The notes beneath the pieces were generated by a model that was not told where the DNA came from, searched no databases, and worked only from the letters and a program-made list of their open reading frames with translations. The translations under genes and the position numbers were made by a program. 64,000 nucleotides of DNA from Streptomyces sp. MJM8645 (GTDB lineage Bacteria > Actinomycetota > Actinomycetes > Streptomycetales > Streptomycetaceae), in NCBI RefSeq assembly GCF_001625365.1, contig NZ_LJJF01000001.1, positions 6,869,501 to 6,933,500 on the forward strand, read 5' to 3'. Every line of letters starts with the position of its first letter. Position 1 is the first letter of the stretch. Shown here one piece after another: positions 48,802 through 58,303 of this stretch.

Positions 48802-49860
48802 ATGAGTGTGGCCCTGACGAAGGGCGGCAACGTCTCCCTGGGCAAGCAGGCCCCCGGGCTGCGGGTCGTACGGGTCGGCCTCGGCTGGACGGCCGGCGCC
48901 GGGTACGACCTGGACGCCAGCGCCCTGCTCTGCGACGCCTCCGGGAAGGTCGTCTCGGACCAGCACTTCGTCTTCTTCAACAACCTGCAGAGCCCGGACG
49001 GTTCGGTCCGCCACCAGGGCGGCGCCGGTGGCGGCGACGACCAGGAGCAGATCGACGTCCGGCTCGCGGACGTCCCGGCCGGGGTGGAGAAGATCGTCTT
49101 CGCGGTCGCGGTCTACGACGCGGTGCAGCGGCGCCAGAGCTTCGGCCAGGTCCGCGGCGCGTACATCCGGCTCACCGACCCGGACGGCGGCGCCGAGGCG
49201 GCCCGCTACGACGTGGCGGCCGAGGCGGGCAGCGAGACGGCGATGGTGTTCGGCGAGTTCTACCGGCACGGCGCGGACTGGAAGTTCCGGGCCGTCGGGC
49301 AGGGGTACGCGTCGGGGCTCGCGGGTATCGCCGCCGACTTCGGGGTGGACGTCCTGCAGTCGGCGCCCGCTGCCCCCGTGCCCGCGCCGGCTCCGGCCGT
49401 GCCCGCCGCGCCGGCCATGGCGCCCGCCGTGCCCGCCGTGGCGCCCGCTGCCCCGATGACCCAGCCAGGACCAGGGAGTTCCCCCGTGACGTGTTTCTTC
49501 GACCCCTCGCACGGCCTCGGCTCGACGGCGGTGCTGTGGTCGCCGCAGTGGGGCGTGCCGCGCCAGATCGAGACCTGCGCCGCCTGCGCCCAGCGGGTGC
49601 AGACCACCGTGCCGCCGTTCTACACCCCGCAGCAGGGCTACCCGCAGCCGGTCCAGCAGGGCTATCCGCAGCCGGTCCAGGGCCAGCCCGCTCAGGGCCA
49701 GCCGGGCCAGGGCGGACGCCGCTTCGGCACCGGCGCGCTGATCGGCGCGGGCGCGGCCGGCCTGGTCGGCGGCGCGCTGCTCAACGAGGCGTTCAGCGAC
49801 GACACGCCCGAGGTGGTCGTGAACAACTACTACGAGGGCGACGACGACAGCTTCTTCTAG
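48802..49860 (+). CDS. TerD-family protein with Cys-rich and glycine-zipper extension
   Basis: 352 residues. Residues 1-185 are a complete TerD domain (SVALTKGGNVSLGKQAPGL, YDLDASALLCDASGKV, the calcium-site GGGDDQEQIDVRLADVP, TAMVFGEFYRHG). Then comes an Ala/Pro linker, a segment with Cys pairs (VTCFFDPSHGLGSTAVLW, ETCAACAQRV), a Gln/Pro-rich repeat (QQGYPQPVQ twice), a glycine-zipper-like hydrophobic stretch GALIGAGAAGLVGGALL and an acidic tail ending in DDDSFF. TerD proteins bind Ca2+ and act in stress resistance and differentiation. GGAGGA lies 7 bases upstream. Confidence 0.92.
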   Translation: MSVALTKGGNVSLGKQAPGLRVVRVGLGWTAGAGYDLDASALLCDASGKVVSDQHFVFFNNLQSPDGSVRHQGGAGGGDDQEQIDVRLADVPAGVEKIVFAVAVYDAVQRRQSFGQVRGAYIRLTDPDGGAEAARYDVAAEAGSETAMVFGEFYRHGADWKFRAVGQGYASGLAGIAADFGVDVLQSAPAAPVPAPAPAVPAAPAMAPAVPAVAPAAPMTQPGPGSSPVTCFFDPSHGLGSTAVLWSPQWGVPRQIETCAACAQRVQTTVPPFYTPQQGYPQPVQQGYPQPVQGQPAQGQPGQGGRRFGTGALIGAGAAGLVGGALLNEAFSDDTPEVVVNNYYEGDDDSFF

Positions 49861-49898
49861 GGCGTTCCCCAGGGTGCCCCTGGACCGCCAGCCCTCCG

Positions 49899-49933
49899 GC
49901 CGGCCGCGCAGTTCGACGAACTGCGCGGCCGGC
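49899..49933. terminator. Bidirectional terminator hairpin
   Basis: Perfect 16-bp stem (49899-49914 with 49918-49933) and 3-base loop between convergent stops at 49860 and 49951. Confidence 0.8.
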
Positions 49934-49950
49934 GGCGTTCCCGGACGTTC

Positions 49951-50631
49951 TCAGATGCCCTCCCGTCGGTGCGCCCCCGCCCGGGCGGCCGCCTCGGCGG
50001 CGGCCGCGGCGCGGTCGGCGGCGGCCTCGTCGAGCGGCTCGGCGGTGGTGAGCATCCGGTAGTAGAGCGGCGCGGAGACGGCCCGGACCACCTCGAACGC
50101 GTCGGTGTCCGGCGGGAGTTCGCCGCGGTCGACGGCCTCGGTGACGCACGGCGCCCACTCCTCGACCCGACGCAGGTAGAAGTGCCGCAGCGCCTCGGCG
50201 GTGCCCGGGTCGCAGGTGGCGGCCACGATCACCGCGCGGAACAGCGCCCCCTGCCGGGGGTCGGCCAGCGTGCGCTGGACCAGCCGGGCGTTGGCCCGCA
50301 GGTCCTCGGCGAGGGAGCCGCTGCGGGTGCGCGGCAGTGACTGCTCGGCCATGTCCGCGAGCAGGTCGGCGACCAGCGCGCTGGTGGTGCCCCAGCGCCG
50401 GTAGACGGTGGTCCGGCCGACCTCGGCCCGCTGGGCGACGTCGCCGAGGTCGAGCCCGCTGAAGCCGTGCTCGACCAGGGCGTCCTCGGCGGCCCGCAGG
50501 ACGGCGGCGCGGACCCGGGCGGTGCGGCCGCCGGGGCGCCGCGCCCCGGGCGTGGGGGTCTCCGGGCCGTCCGGGGCGTCCGGGGTCTCTGGAACGTCCG
50601 GGGCGTCCGGCGCGGAGGGCTCGGCAGTCAT
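49951..50631 (-). CDS. TetR-family transcriptional regulator
   Basis: 226 residues. A 35-residue Pro/Asp/Glu-rich start precedes the HTH (VRAAVLRAAEDALVEHGFSG...VAQRAEVGRTTVYRRWGTTSALV, about 38-85). The C-terminal ligand domain is the TetR_C_16/AcrR-like type (FRAVIVAATCDPGTAEALRHFY, AVSAPLYYRMLTTAEPL). It is divergent from the aldo/keto reductase at 50731 and two matching operators lie between. It probably represses both genes until an aldehyde or drug binds. Confidence 0.92.
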   Translation of the reverse strand: MTAEPSAPDAPDVPETPDAPDGPETPTPGARRPGGRTARVRAAVLRAAEDALVEHGFSGLDLGDVAQRAEVGRTTVYRRWGTTSALVADLLADMAEQSLPRTRSGSLAEDLRANARLVQRTLADPRQGALFRAVIVAATCDPGTAEALRHFYLRRVEEWAPCVTEAVDRGELPPDTDAFEVVRAVSAPLYYRMLTTAEPLDEAAADRAAAAAEAAARAGAHRREGI

Positions 50632-50655
50632 TAACGGGATTCCTGTTCCATTAGG
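50631..50655. promoter_or_regulatory. TetR operator A (overlaps the tetR start)
   Basis: TTAACGGGATTCC-TGTTCCATTAGG. Its reverse complement closely matches operator B at 50684 (about five differences over 25 bases), so the two sites are inverted copies. Confidence 0.65.
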
Positions 50656-50683
50656 TCGATGCGCCCTGCTAGGGTCGAACCAT

Positions 50684-50710
50684 CCTAACGGAATGGGAGT
50701 CCCGTTAAGG
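50684..50710. promoter_or_regulatory. TetR operator B (upstream of aldo/keto reductase)
   Basis: TAACGG, 10 bases, CCGTTA: a clear palindrome within CCTAACGGAATGGGAGTCCC and GTTAAGG, 20 bases before the reductase start. Confidence 0.7.
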
Positions 50711-50730
50711 GCTCTGAGGGGAGAACTGCC

Positions 50731-51804
<1,074 letters not shown>

Positions 51805-51854
51805 ACCGGGTAATCCGCTTGCCGTGCCGCCCGGCCTGCGGCAAGGTCCGCACC

Positions 51855-52421
51855 ATGTCCGAACTGCACGAACCCGAACCGCACGAACCGGAACCGCGCG
51901 AACCGGAACCGCGCGAACCCGACCTGCGCGAACCCGACCTGCGCCGGCTCGGCTCCGACGACTGGGCGCTCTGGCGCGAGCTGCGTCTGGCCGCGCTGAC
52001 CGAGGCGCCGTACGCCTTCGGCTCCACCCTGGCGGACTGGCAGGGCGCCGGCGACCACGAGGCCCGCTGGCGCTCCCGCCTGGAGATCCCCGGCGCCCTC
52101 GACCTGGTCGCGGTGCTGGACGGCCGCCCGGTCGCGATGGCCAGTGGCGTCCCGGCCGACGAGGGCGGGGCGGCCGCCGAGCTGATCTCCCTGTGGGTCG
52201 GCCCGGCGGCGCGCGGCCGGGGCGTGGGGGACCGGCTGATCGGCGCGATCGCCCGCTGGGCCGCCGAGCAGGGGTTCACCACCCTCAAGCTGGCGGTGAA
52301 CCCCGACAACGACGCGGCCATCGCCCTCTACCGCCGCAACGGCTTCGCCGAGACCGACGAGCCCGGCGACCTGATGGCCGACGGCGTGCGGCGCGAACTG
52401 ATCCTGGCGAGGAAGCCCTAG
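51855..52421 (+). CDS. GNAT-family N-acetyltransferase with N-terminal repeat
   Basis: 188 residues. Residues 4-30 are a Glu-Pro repeat (EPEPHEPEPREPEPREPDL) encoded by a tandem DNA repeat at about 51864-51950. Then a GNAT domain: DWALWRELRLAALTEAPYAF, VAVLDGRPVAMASG, LISLWVGPAARGRGVGDRLI (acetyl-CoA loop R/Q-x-x-G-x-G/A) and LKLAVNPDNDAAIALYRRNGF. Typical RimI-like small-molecule or protein acetyltransferase; substrate unknown. Its stop lies 14 bases before the MITE-like element. Confidence 0.9.
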   Translation: MSELHEPEPHEPEPREPEPREPDLREPDLRRLGSDDWALWRELRLAALTEAPYAFGSTLADWQGAGDHEARWRSRLEIPGALDLVAVLDGRPVAMASGVPADEGGAAAELISLWVGPAARGRGVGDRLIGAIARWAAEQGFTTLKLAVNPDNDAAIALYRRNGFAETDEPGDLMADGVRRELILARKP

Positions 52422-52435
52422 ATTTGGCGGCGGCG

Positions 52436-52611
52436 TAGGGCGTGTCTTCAAACTCCCGTCGTCCGCCCGGAGGGCGGGCGTGGCGGCGTTGGGGTGCGTG
52501 CATCGCAAGGCGGAGGAGGGAGTCCATGCGGAGTATTGGCGACTGACGACAACGCGGCGAGGTGCGTGCCCCGGCGTCGGCGCGCAGGCGGGAGTTTGAA
52601 GACACGCCCTA
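52436..52611. mobile_element. MITE-like element with perfect 23-bp terminal inverted repeats
   Basis: The left end (52436-52458) begins TAGGGCGTGTCTTCAAAC, and the right end (52589-52611) is its exact reverse complement over 23 bases, ending GTTTGAAGACACGCCCTA. Total 176 bp, no transposase. The interior has an internal direct repeat GGTGCGTGC near both ends. TA at each outer end suggests a TA target site as in IS630/Tc1-mariner elements. It lies between convergent genes, and the stop codon TAG of the MFS gene at 52609 is inside its right end, so it reshaped that C-terminus and may serve as a terminator. Confidence 0.8.
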
Positions 52612-54675
52612 GGTTCGCGCCGCAGCCTTCGAACGGGCGTGGGCCGGAAGGCCGTTGGCGAGGTCCTCGACCATCAGGCGCCAGGCGATGGCGGTCGCCG
52701 CGGTGCGCAGCTGGGGGCTGCGCGGGCGGCCGGCGTCGGCGTCCAGCCGGGCGTTGAGCCAGTCCGACCAGGCCTGGGCGAGGACGCGGACCTCCTGGGA
52801 GCCGGCGTCGGTGGGGGAGAGCCGGTCGCCGTCGCGGGTGAGGTAGCCCTCGGCGGCCATCCGGTCGAAGACCGGCTCCAGGACCTCGGGCGGGATCCGC
52901 TTGCGGGCGGCGATGAGGTCCAGGGAGGCCTGGCCGACGGCCTTGGTGTGGCCGGCGACCTCCATCAGCGCCCAGGCCCCGGCCAGGTCGACCCGGGTGT
53001 CGGCGTCGTCGACGATCGAGCGGACGGTGTCGAGGTCCACGCCGCGCACGAGCTTGCCGACGGCGTACTCCAGGTGCGGGTCGGAGTCGCTGGTGGTCGG
53101 CTGGGCGAAGCCCTCGCCCATGTCGGTGGAGCCGGCCCGGGCGGTGTCCCGCAGTTGCACCTGTTTGAGGAAGAGCGCGACCACGAACCCGACCAGGGCG
53201 ACCGGCACCGTCCACAGGAACACGGTGTGCAGGGCGTCGGAGTAGGCCTGGATGATCGGGGCCGCCTGCGCGGCGGGCAGCCGGTGCAGGCCCTGCGGGC
53301 TCTCGGCGGCCCGGGTGAGCAGTGCCGGGTCCGCGCCGGTGAGGTGGGCCGAGGAGGCCACGCCCCGGGCGAGTTCGGTCTTGAGGCTGTTGGCGTAGAT
53401 GGTGCCGAACACGGCGGTGCCGAAGGAGCTGCCGATGGTGCGGAAGAAGGTCACCCCGGAGGTGGCGGTGCCGAGGTCCGCGTAGTCGACGGTGTTCTGC
53501 ACGGCGATGGTGAGCACCTGCATGCTCAGCCCGATGCCGACGCCGAGCACGAACATGTAGAGGGAGGCGAGCGCGGTGCCCGTGCCGGGTTCGAGCCGGG
53601 AGAGCAGGTAAAGGCCGACGGCCATCACCAGGGTGCCGACGATCGGGAACACCCGGTACCTGCCGGTCTTGCTGACGGCGTTGCCGCTGGCGATCGAGGC
53701 GAGCAGCAGCCCGATCACCATCGGCAGCGTCCGCACGCCGGAGACGGTCGCCGAGTCGCCGTCGACGTACTGCAGGAAGGTCGGCAGGAAGGTCAGCGCG
53801 CCGAGCATCGCGAAGCCGACGATGAAGCTGAGTACCGAGCAGACCGCGAACACCGGGTTCCGGAACAGCCGCATCGGCAGCATCGGTTCGACGGCCCTGC
53901 TCTCCACCCAGCAGAACAGCCCGAGGGCGACGGCGCCGCCGGCGAACAGGGCGATGATCACCCCGGAGCCCCAGGCGTACTCGTTGCCGCCCCAACTGGT
54001 CGCCAGGATCAGGGCGCTGGCGCCGATCGCGACGAGTGCGATCCCCAGGTAGTCGATCACCGGGCGCACCGCCGAGCGCACCGAGGGGATGGTCCGGGCG
54101 GCCGCGATCACCACCAGGATCGCGATCGGCACGTTGACGTAGAACGCCCAGCGCCAGGACAGGTGGTCGGTGAACAGCCCGCCCAGCAGTGGCCCGATGA
54201 CCGTCGCCACGCCGAACACCGCGCCGATCGCGCCCTGGTACTTGCCGCGCTCGCGCAGCGGGATGACGTCCGCGATCAGTGCCATGGCCGTCACCATCAG
54301 GCCGCCCGCGCCGATGCCCTGGAGCGCCCGCCAGGCGATCAGCAGCGTCATGTTGGTCGCCAGGCCGCAGAGGAACGAGCCGGTGATGAAGACGACCGCC
54401 GAGACCTGGAAGAGCAGCTTGCGCCCGTACAGGTCGCCGAACTTGCCGGCCAGCACGGTGGCCACCGTCTCGGCCAGCAGGTAGGCTGTCACCACCCACG
54501 ACATGTGCGCGGCCCCGCCGAGGTCCGCGACGATCGTGGGCAGCGCGGTGCCGACGATGGTCTGGTCGAGCGCGGCCAGCAGCATGCCGAGCACGATGGT
54601 GCCGAAGACGACGTTGCGCTGCCGGACGTCCAGCACCGGCGGGGCGGTCGGCGGGGTTTCGGTGGCGGCGTTCAT
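52609..54675 (-). CDS. DHA2-family MFS exporter with cytosolic winged-helix-like tail
   Basis: 688 residues, about 180 longer than a normal 14-TM DHA2 pump. Residues 1-520 are the transporter: LAALDQTIVGTALPTIVADL, the loop motif KFGDLYGRKLLFQ, antiporter motif C-like GAVFGVATVIGPLLGG, 14 helices. Residues 530-670 are soluble: LEYAVGKLVRGVDLDTVR, VAGHTKAVGQASLDLIAARK, RMAAEGYLTRDGDRLSPTDA, a MarR-like winged-helix pattern (inference). The last residues and stop codon lie in the MITE-like element. Divergent from a second DHA2 pump with a 230-bp intergenic space and no adjacent regulator gene. Confidence 0.88.
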   Translation of the reverse strand: MNAATETPPTAPPVLDVRQRNVVFGTIVLGMLLAALDQTIVGTALPTIVADLGGAAHMSWVVTAYLLAETVATVLAGKFGDLYGRKLLFQVSAVVFITGSFLCGLATNMTLLIAWRALQGIGAGGLMVTAMALIADVIPLRERGKYQGAIGAVFGVATVIGPLLGGLFTDHLSWRWAFYVNVPIAILVVIAAARTIPSVRSAVRPVIDYLGIALVAIGASALILATSWGGNEYAWGSGVIIALFAGGAVALGLFCWVESRAVEPMLPMRLFRNPVFAVCSVLSFIVGFAMLGALTFLPTFLQYVDGDSATVSGVRTLPMVIGLLLASIASGNAVSKTGRYRVFPIVGTLVMAVGLYLLSRLEPGTGTALASLYMFVLGVGIGLSMQVLTIAVQNTVDYADLGTATSGVTFFRTIGSSFGTAVFGTIYANSLKTELARGVASSAHLTGADPALLTRAAESPQGLHRLPAAQAAPIIQAYSDALHTVFLWTVPVALVGFVVALFLKQVQLRDTARAGSTDMGEGFAQPTTSDSDPHLEYAVGKLVRGVDLDTVRSIVDDADTRVDLAGAWALMEVAGHTKAVGQASLDLIAARKRIPPEVLEPVFDRMAAEGYLTRDGDRLSPTDAGSQEVRVLAQAWSDWLNARLDADAGRPRSPQLRTAATAIAWRLMVEDLANGLPAHARSKAAART

Positions 54676-54905
54676 GTCCTCAGCCTCCGGGGCGCCGGGA
54701 GAGGCCGCGATCGGGTTCGGCCGTCCGGGTGAGCGGCGGCGCGGGCGGCGCAGCCCGGCTGGCGGCTCCGGGGCCGCGCCGTCCACGATGGCCGTTCGGA
54801 GGGGGGCCGCGCGCGGCGGGCGGGCAGTCGGACCGGGAAGACCGGTCGACGGCCGGTCGCCGGACGCGAAGCCAGACGACCGCCGGACGCCCGGAAGGTG
54901 CTCCC

Positions 54906-56375
54906 ATGACGGCCCAACCCCCGTGCAGCCCCCCGGAACAGCGGCCCGGCGCATCCGCCGCGGGCCGGCGGGCCGAGGCGCGGCGCTGGCGGGCGCTGAC
55001 GGTCTGCCTGGTCGCCGGGTTCATGACGCTGCTGGACGTCAGCATCGTCAACGTCGCCCTGCCGACCGTGCGGGCCGGGCTGCACATGTCCGACAGCGGC
55101 CTGCAGTGGGTGCTCAGCGGCTACGCGCTCGCCTTCGGCCTGGTGCTGGTCCCGTCCGGGAGGCTCGGCGACGCCCGCAGCCGCCGGGCCGTCTTCCTCA
55201 CCGGGCTCGCCCTGTTCACCGCGGCCAGCGCGCTGGCCGGGGCGGCGCAGAACCAGGAGTGGCTGGTGCTGGCCCGGCTGTTCCAGGGCGCGGCCGGCGG
55301 GGTGCTGGTGCCGCAGGTCTCCGGCTTCATCCAGGTCCTGTTCCAGGGCGCCGAGCGCGGCCGGGCCTTCGGCGCGCTCGGCGCCACCATCGGTCTGTCC
55401 ACCGCCGTCGGCCCGCTGCTGGGCGGCCTGCTGATCCACCTGTTCGGCCCGCAGAACGGCTGGCGCTGGGTGTTCCTGGTCAACCTGCCGATCGGCGTCG
55501 CCGCCCTGCCCATCGCCTACCGGCTGCTCCCGCCGCCCCCGCCGGCGGCCTCGCGGGCCGGGCACCGGGACTTCGACCCGGTCGGGGTGCTGCTGCTCGG
55601 TGCCGGGACGGTCGCGCTGCTGCTGCCGTTCGTCCAGGCGCAGCAGTGGCACGGCTCGACGCGCTGGCTGCTGCTGCCGCTGGCGGCGGTGCTGCTGGGG
55701 GCCTTCGTGGGCTGGGAGCGGTACTACGCGCGGGGCCGGGAGCCGCTGGTGAGCATGGCGCTGTTCGCGGTGCGCCCGTACGCGGCGGGGGTGGCGCTGT
55801 CGCTGGTGTACTTCGCCGGGTTCACCGCGATCTTCTTCATCTTCACGCTCTACCTCCAAGCGGGCCTGCACTACTCGGCGCTGACGGCGGGCCTGGCGAT
55901 CACGCCGTTCGCGCTGGGCTCGGGCGTGTCCGCGGCGATCGGCGGACGGCTGGTGCACCGGCTGGGCCGCCGGTTGGTGCTGCTCGGCCTGGTGCTGGTC
56001 CTGGCCGGCCTGCTGGCCTCGGCCCTGGCGGTGCAGCTGTGGACGGGGTCGGCGATCGGCTGGGCGACGGTGCTGCCGCTGCTGGTCGCCGGGGTGGGCA
56101 GCGGGCTGGTGATCGCGCCGAACCAGACCCTGACCCTCCAGCAGGTGCCGATCGCCCGGGCGGGCAGCGCCGGCGGTGTCATGCAGACCGCCCAGCGGGT
56201 CGGCTCGGCGGTCGGCATCGCCATCGTCGGCTCGGTCTTCTTCGCCCACGCCCAGGGCCCGCGCCCGGACTGGGCGCTGGCCTTCCAACTGGGCGTGACG
56301 GTCGCGGCGGGCCTGGTCCTGGCGGCGCTGCTGGTGGCTCTGGCGGATGTGGCGGCAGGCCGCCGCGACGGGTGA
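54906..56375 (+). CDS. DHA2-family MFS drug exporter (14-TM)
   Basis: 489 residues. Motifs: VAGFMTLLDVSIVNVALPTV, PSGRLGDARSRRAVFLTG, GAAGGVLVPQVSGFIQVLF and motif C GATIGLSTAVGPLLGGLL; about 14 helices to the end. No extension. Typical multidrug or metabolite efflux pump driven by the proton gradient. Translation from ATG 54906 with GAAGG upstream. Forms a divergent pair with the DHA2-fusion pump at 52609. Confidence 0.93.
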   Translation: MTAQPPCSPPEQRPGASAAGRRAEARRWRALTVCLVAGFMTLLDVSIVNVALPTVRAGLHMSDSGLQWVLSGYALAFGLVLVPSGRLGDARSRRAVFLTGLALFTAASALAGAAQNQEWLVLARLFQGAAGGVLVPQVSGFIQVLFQGAERGRAFGALGATIGLSTAVGPLLGGLLIHLFGPQNGWRWVFLVNLPIGVAALPIAYRLLPPPPPAASRAGHRDFDPVGVLLLGAGTVALLLPFVQAQQWHGSTRWLLLPLAAVLLGAFVGWERYYARGREPLVSMALFAVRPYAAGVALSLVYFAGFTAIFFIFTLYLQAGLHYSALTAGLAITPFALGSGVSAAIGGRLVHRLGRRLVLLGLVLVLAGLLASALAVQLWTGSAIGWATVLPLLVAGVGSGLVIAPNQTLTLQQVPIARAGSAGGVMQTAQRVGSAVGIAIVGSVFFAHAQGPRPDWALAFQLGVTVAAGLVLAALLVALADVAAGRRDG

Positions 56376-56411
56376 GCAGCGTTTCCGGCGCCGCCGCCGC
56401 CGGACGGCGGG

Positions 56412-57263
56412 TCAGTGGTCGCGGCGCTGGACGGCGACCGCGGCGACCACCACCGAGGCGAGCGCCCAGAGCGCGAACGTGGCCCAGGAGCCGGCGACGG
56501 TGGCCGGGTGCGCGGAGGGCAGCGAGTGGGTCAGGTCGACCTGGGCCAGCCGGCGCCAGGCCTGGAGCGGCATGGCGTGCAGGAGGTCGGCCGACCAGCG
56601 GTAGCGCTCGTTGAAGAACGCCGGCAGGAAGAACAGCACCAGGACGGTGCCCACGACGGCTCCGGCGGTGTGCCGGATCAGCGCGCCGAGGGCGAATCCG
56701 GCGAGGGCGCAGACCGGGGCGAACAGGGCGGCGGCCGCGACGAAGCGCAGCGCGGTCGGGTCGGTGACGGACACGCCGATGTGCGTGTCGGCGAGGACCG
56801 CCTGGCAGGCGCCGAAGGAGACGCCCGCGGTGACGGCGCCGTAGCCGAGCATGACCGCGGTCAGTACGCAGGCCTTGGCGGCGATCACGGCCCGGCGGTC
56901 CGGGACGGCCACCAGCGTGGTGCGGATCAGCCCGCTCGCGTACTCGCCGACCAGGACGAGCGCGCCGACGCTGCCCGCGACGATCATCACGACGTCGGCG
57001 GCGATCATGGTGAAGGAGTCGCCGAGCGCGACCTGCAGCATGGTCGCCGGATCGCCGTCGCCGACGGTGTAGTGGTCGTAGGTGTACCGGGCCGCCTTGA
57101 GGTTGGCGGCGATGATGAACAGGGCGCTCAGGCCCAGCACCCAGACGGTCGAACGCAGGGACCAGAACTTGATCCACTCGGCGGCGAGCAGGTCGCCGAA
57201 GCGGGCGCGTGGCCGGCGGAGGGGCCGGGGAAGGGGGCGGGGGGTGGTGGTCGCGGTGCTCAT
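56412..57263 (-). CDS. ABC transporter permease
   Basis: 283-residue ABC-2/ABC_membrane_4-type permease: RFGDLLAAEWIKFWSLRSTVWVLG at the start is the family hallmark, with six helices (VWVLGLSALFIIAANL, MIAADVVMIVAGSVGALVLV, VAAAALFAPVCALAGFALG, TAGAVVGTVLVLFFLPAFF, WATFALWALASVVVAAV). GEYASGLIRTTLVAVP is the coupling segment. Starts within the ATPase stop (4-base overlap). Confidence 0.92.
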   Translation of the reverse strand: MSTATTTPRPLPRPLRRPRARFGDLLAAEWIKFWSLRSTVWVLGLSALFIIAANLKAARYTYDHYTVGDGDPATMLQVALGDSFTMIAADVVMIVAGSVGALVLVGEYASGLIRTTLVAVPDRRAVIAAKACVLTAVMLGYGAVTAGVSFGACQAVLADTHIGVSVTDPTALRFVAAAALFAPVCALAGFALGALIRHTAGAVVGTVLVLFFLPAFFNERYRWSADLLHAMPLQAWRRLAQVDLTHSLPSAHPATVAGSWATFALWALASVVVAAVAVQRRDH

Positions 57264-58171
57264 CGGGGCTCTCCGGCCAGGTAGTCGACGCTGTCGGCGG
57301 TCAGTTCCATGAACGCCTCCTCCAGGGAGGCGGTGCGGGTGGTCAGGGCGTGCAGCAACAGGCGCTGCTCCAGGGCGAGTTCGCCGATCCGGGTGGCGTC
57401 CAGGCCGGTCACGGCGAGCGCGCCGTCCGGGCCGGGGCGGACGGTGGCGCCCGCCGCGGTCAACACGGCCGCCAGCCGGTCGGGTTCGGCCGCCCGGACG
57501 GTGACGCCGGTGCGGCCGGCCCGGGCGGAGAACTCCGCCAGGCTCTCGTCGGCGATCAGCCGGCCCCGGCCGATCACCACCAGGCGGTCGGCGGTGTGCT
57601 CCATCTCGGCCATCAGGTGGCTGGAGACGAAGACCGTCCGCCCTTCGGCTGCGAGGCGGCGGAACAGGCCGCGCACCCACAGCACGCCCTCCGGGTCGAG
57701 GCCGTTGAGCGGCTCGTCGAAGAGGAGGACGGGCGGGTCGCCGAGCAGCGCGCCGGCGATGCCCAGGCGCTGCTTCATCCCCAGCGAGTAACCGCGGATC
57801 CGGCGCCCGGCGGCCTTGGTGAGCCCGACCTCGTGCAGCACCTCCTCGACCCGCGCGGCCGGGATCGCGTTGGCGCGGGCCAGCGCCCGCAGTTGGGCCA
57901 CGCCGCTGCGCCCGCCGTGGACGTCGCCCGCGTCGAGCAGGGCGCCGACGTCGCGCAGGCCGCGCGGCCGAGACCGGAACGGGCGGCCGTCGACGGTGGC
58001 GGTGCCGCCGGTCGGGTCGTTGAGGCCGAGGATCAGCCGCAGGGTGGTGGACTTGCCCGCGCCGTTGGGGCCCAGGAAGCCGGTCACATGGCCGGGCCGG
58101 ACGGTGAAGGTGAGGCGTTCGACGGCGGTGGTGCGGCCGTAGCGCTTGGTCAGCTCGGTGACTTCGATCAT
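57260..58171 (-). CDS. ABC transporter ATP-binding protein
   Basis: 303-residue exporter ATPase. Walker A FLGPNGAGKSTTLR, signature YSLGMKQRLGIAGALL, Walker B VLLFDEPLNGLDPEG and H-loop VSSHLMAEMEHTADR. C-terminal extension of about 90 residues. First gene of the ABC pair and divergent from the DesK-type kinase at 58304, so it is the probable target of that two-component system. This layout resembles antibiotic-induced ABC modules in firmicutes and actinomycetes. Confidence 0.93.
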   Translation of the reverse strand: MIEVTELTKRYGRTTAVERLTFTVRPGHVTGFLGPNGAGKSTTLRLILGLNDPTGGTATVDGRPFRSRPRGLRDVGALLDAGDVHGGRSGVAQLRALARANAIPAARVEEVLHEVGLTKAAGRRIRGYSLGMKQRLGIAGALLGDPPVLLFDEPLNGLDPEGVLWVRGLFRRLAAEGRTVFVSSHLMAEMEHTADRLVVIGRGRLIADESLAEFSARAGRTGVTVRAAEPDRLAAVLTAAGATVRPGPDGALAVTGLDATRIGELALEQRLLLHALTTRTASLEEAFMELTADSVDYLAGEPR

Positions 58172-58291
58172 GGGCTCAACGGTGCCGGGCGGGGCCGGGC
58201 CGCCGCATCGGACCGGCGCTGACACCGCGCGCCCCGGCTGTCACCCCCGGTCGTACAACCACGGTCCGATGACGGTGACTCGGGCCGCCGA

Positions 58292-58297
58292 TACGAT
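58292..58297 (+). promoter_or_regulatory. Leaderless -10 box of the kinase gene
   Basis: TACGAT ends 6 bases before ATG 58304, which lacks a ribosome site. TGACGG at 58270-58275 is a possible -35 with 16-base spacing. Confidence 0.5.
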
Positions 58298-58303
58298 CTT
58301 CGT

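Noticed and set aside
52639..54732. 697-codon plus-strand frame
   Set aside because: Antisense to the DHA2 pump; Gly/Val/Arg/His low-complexity translation.
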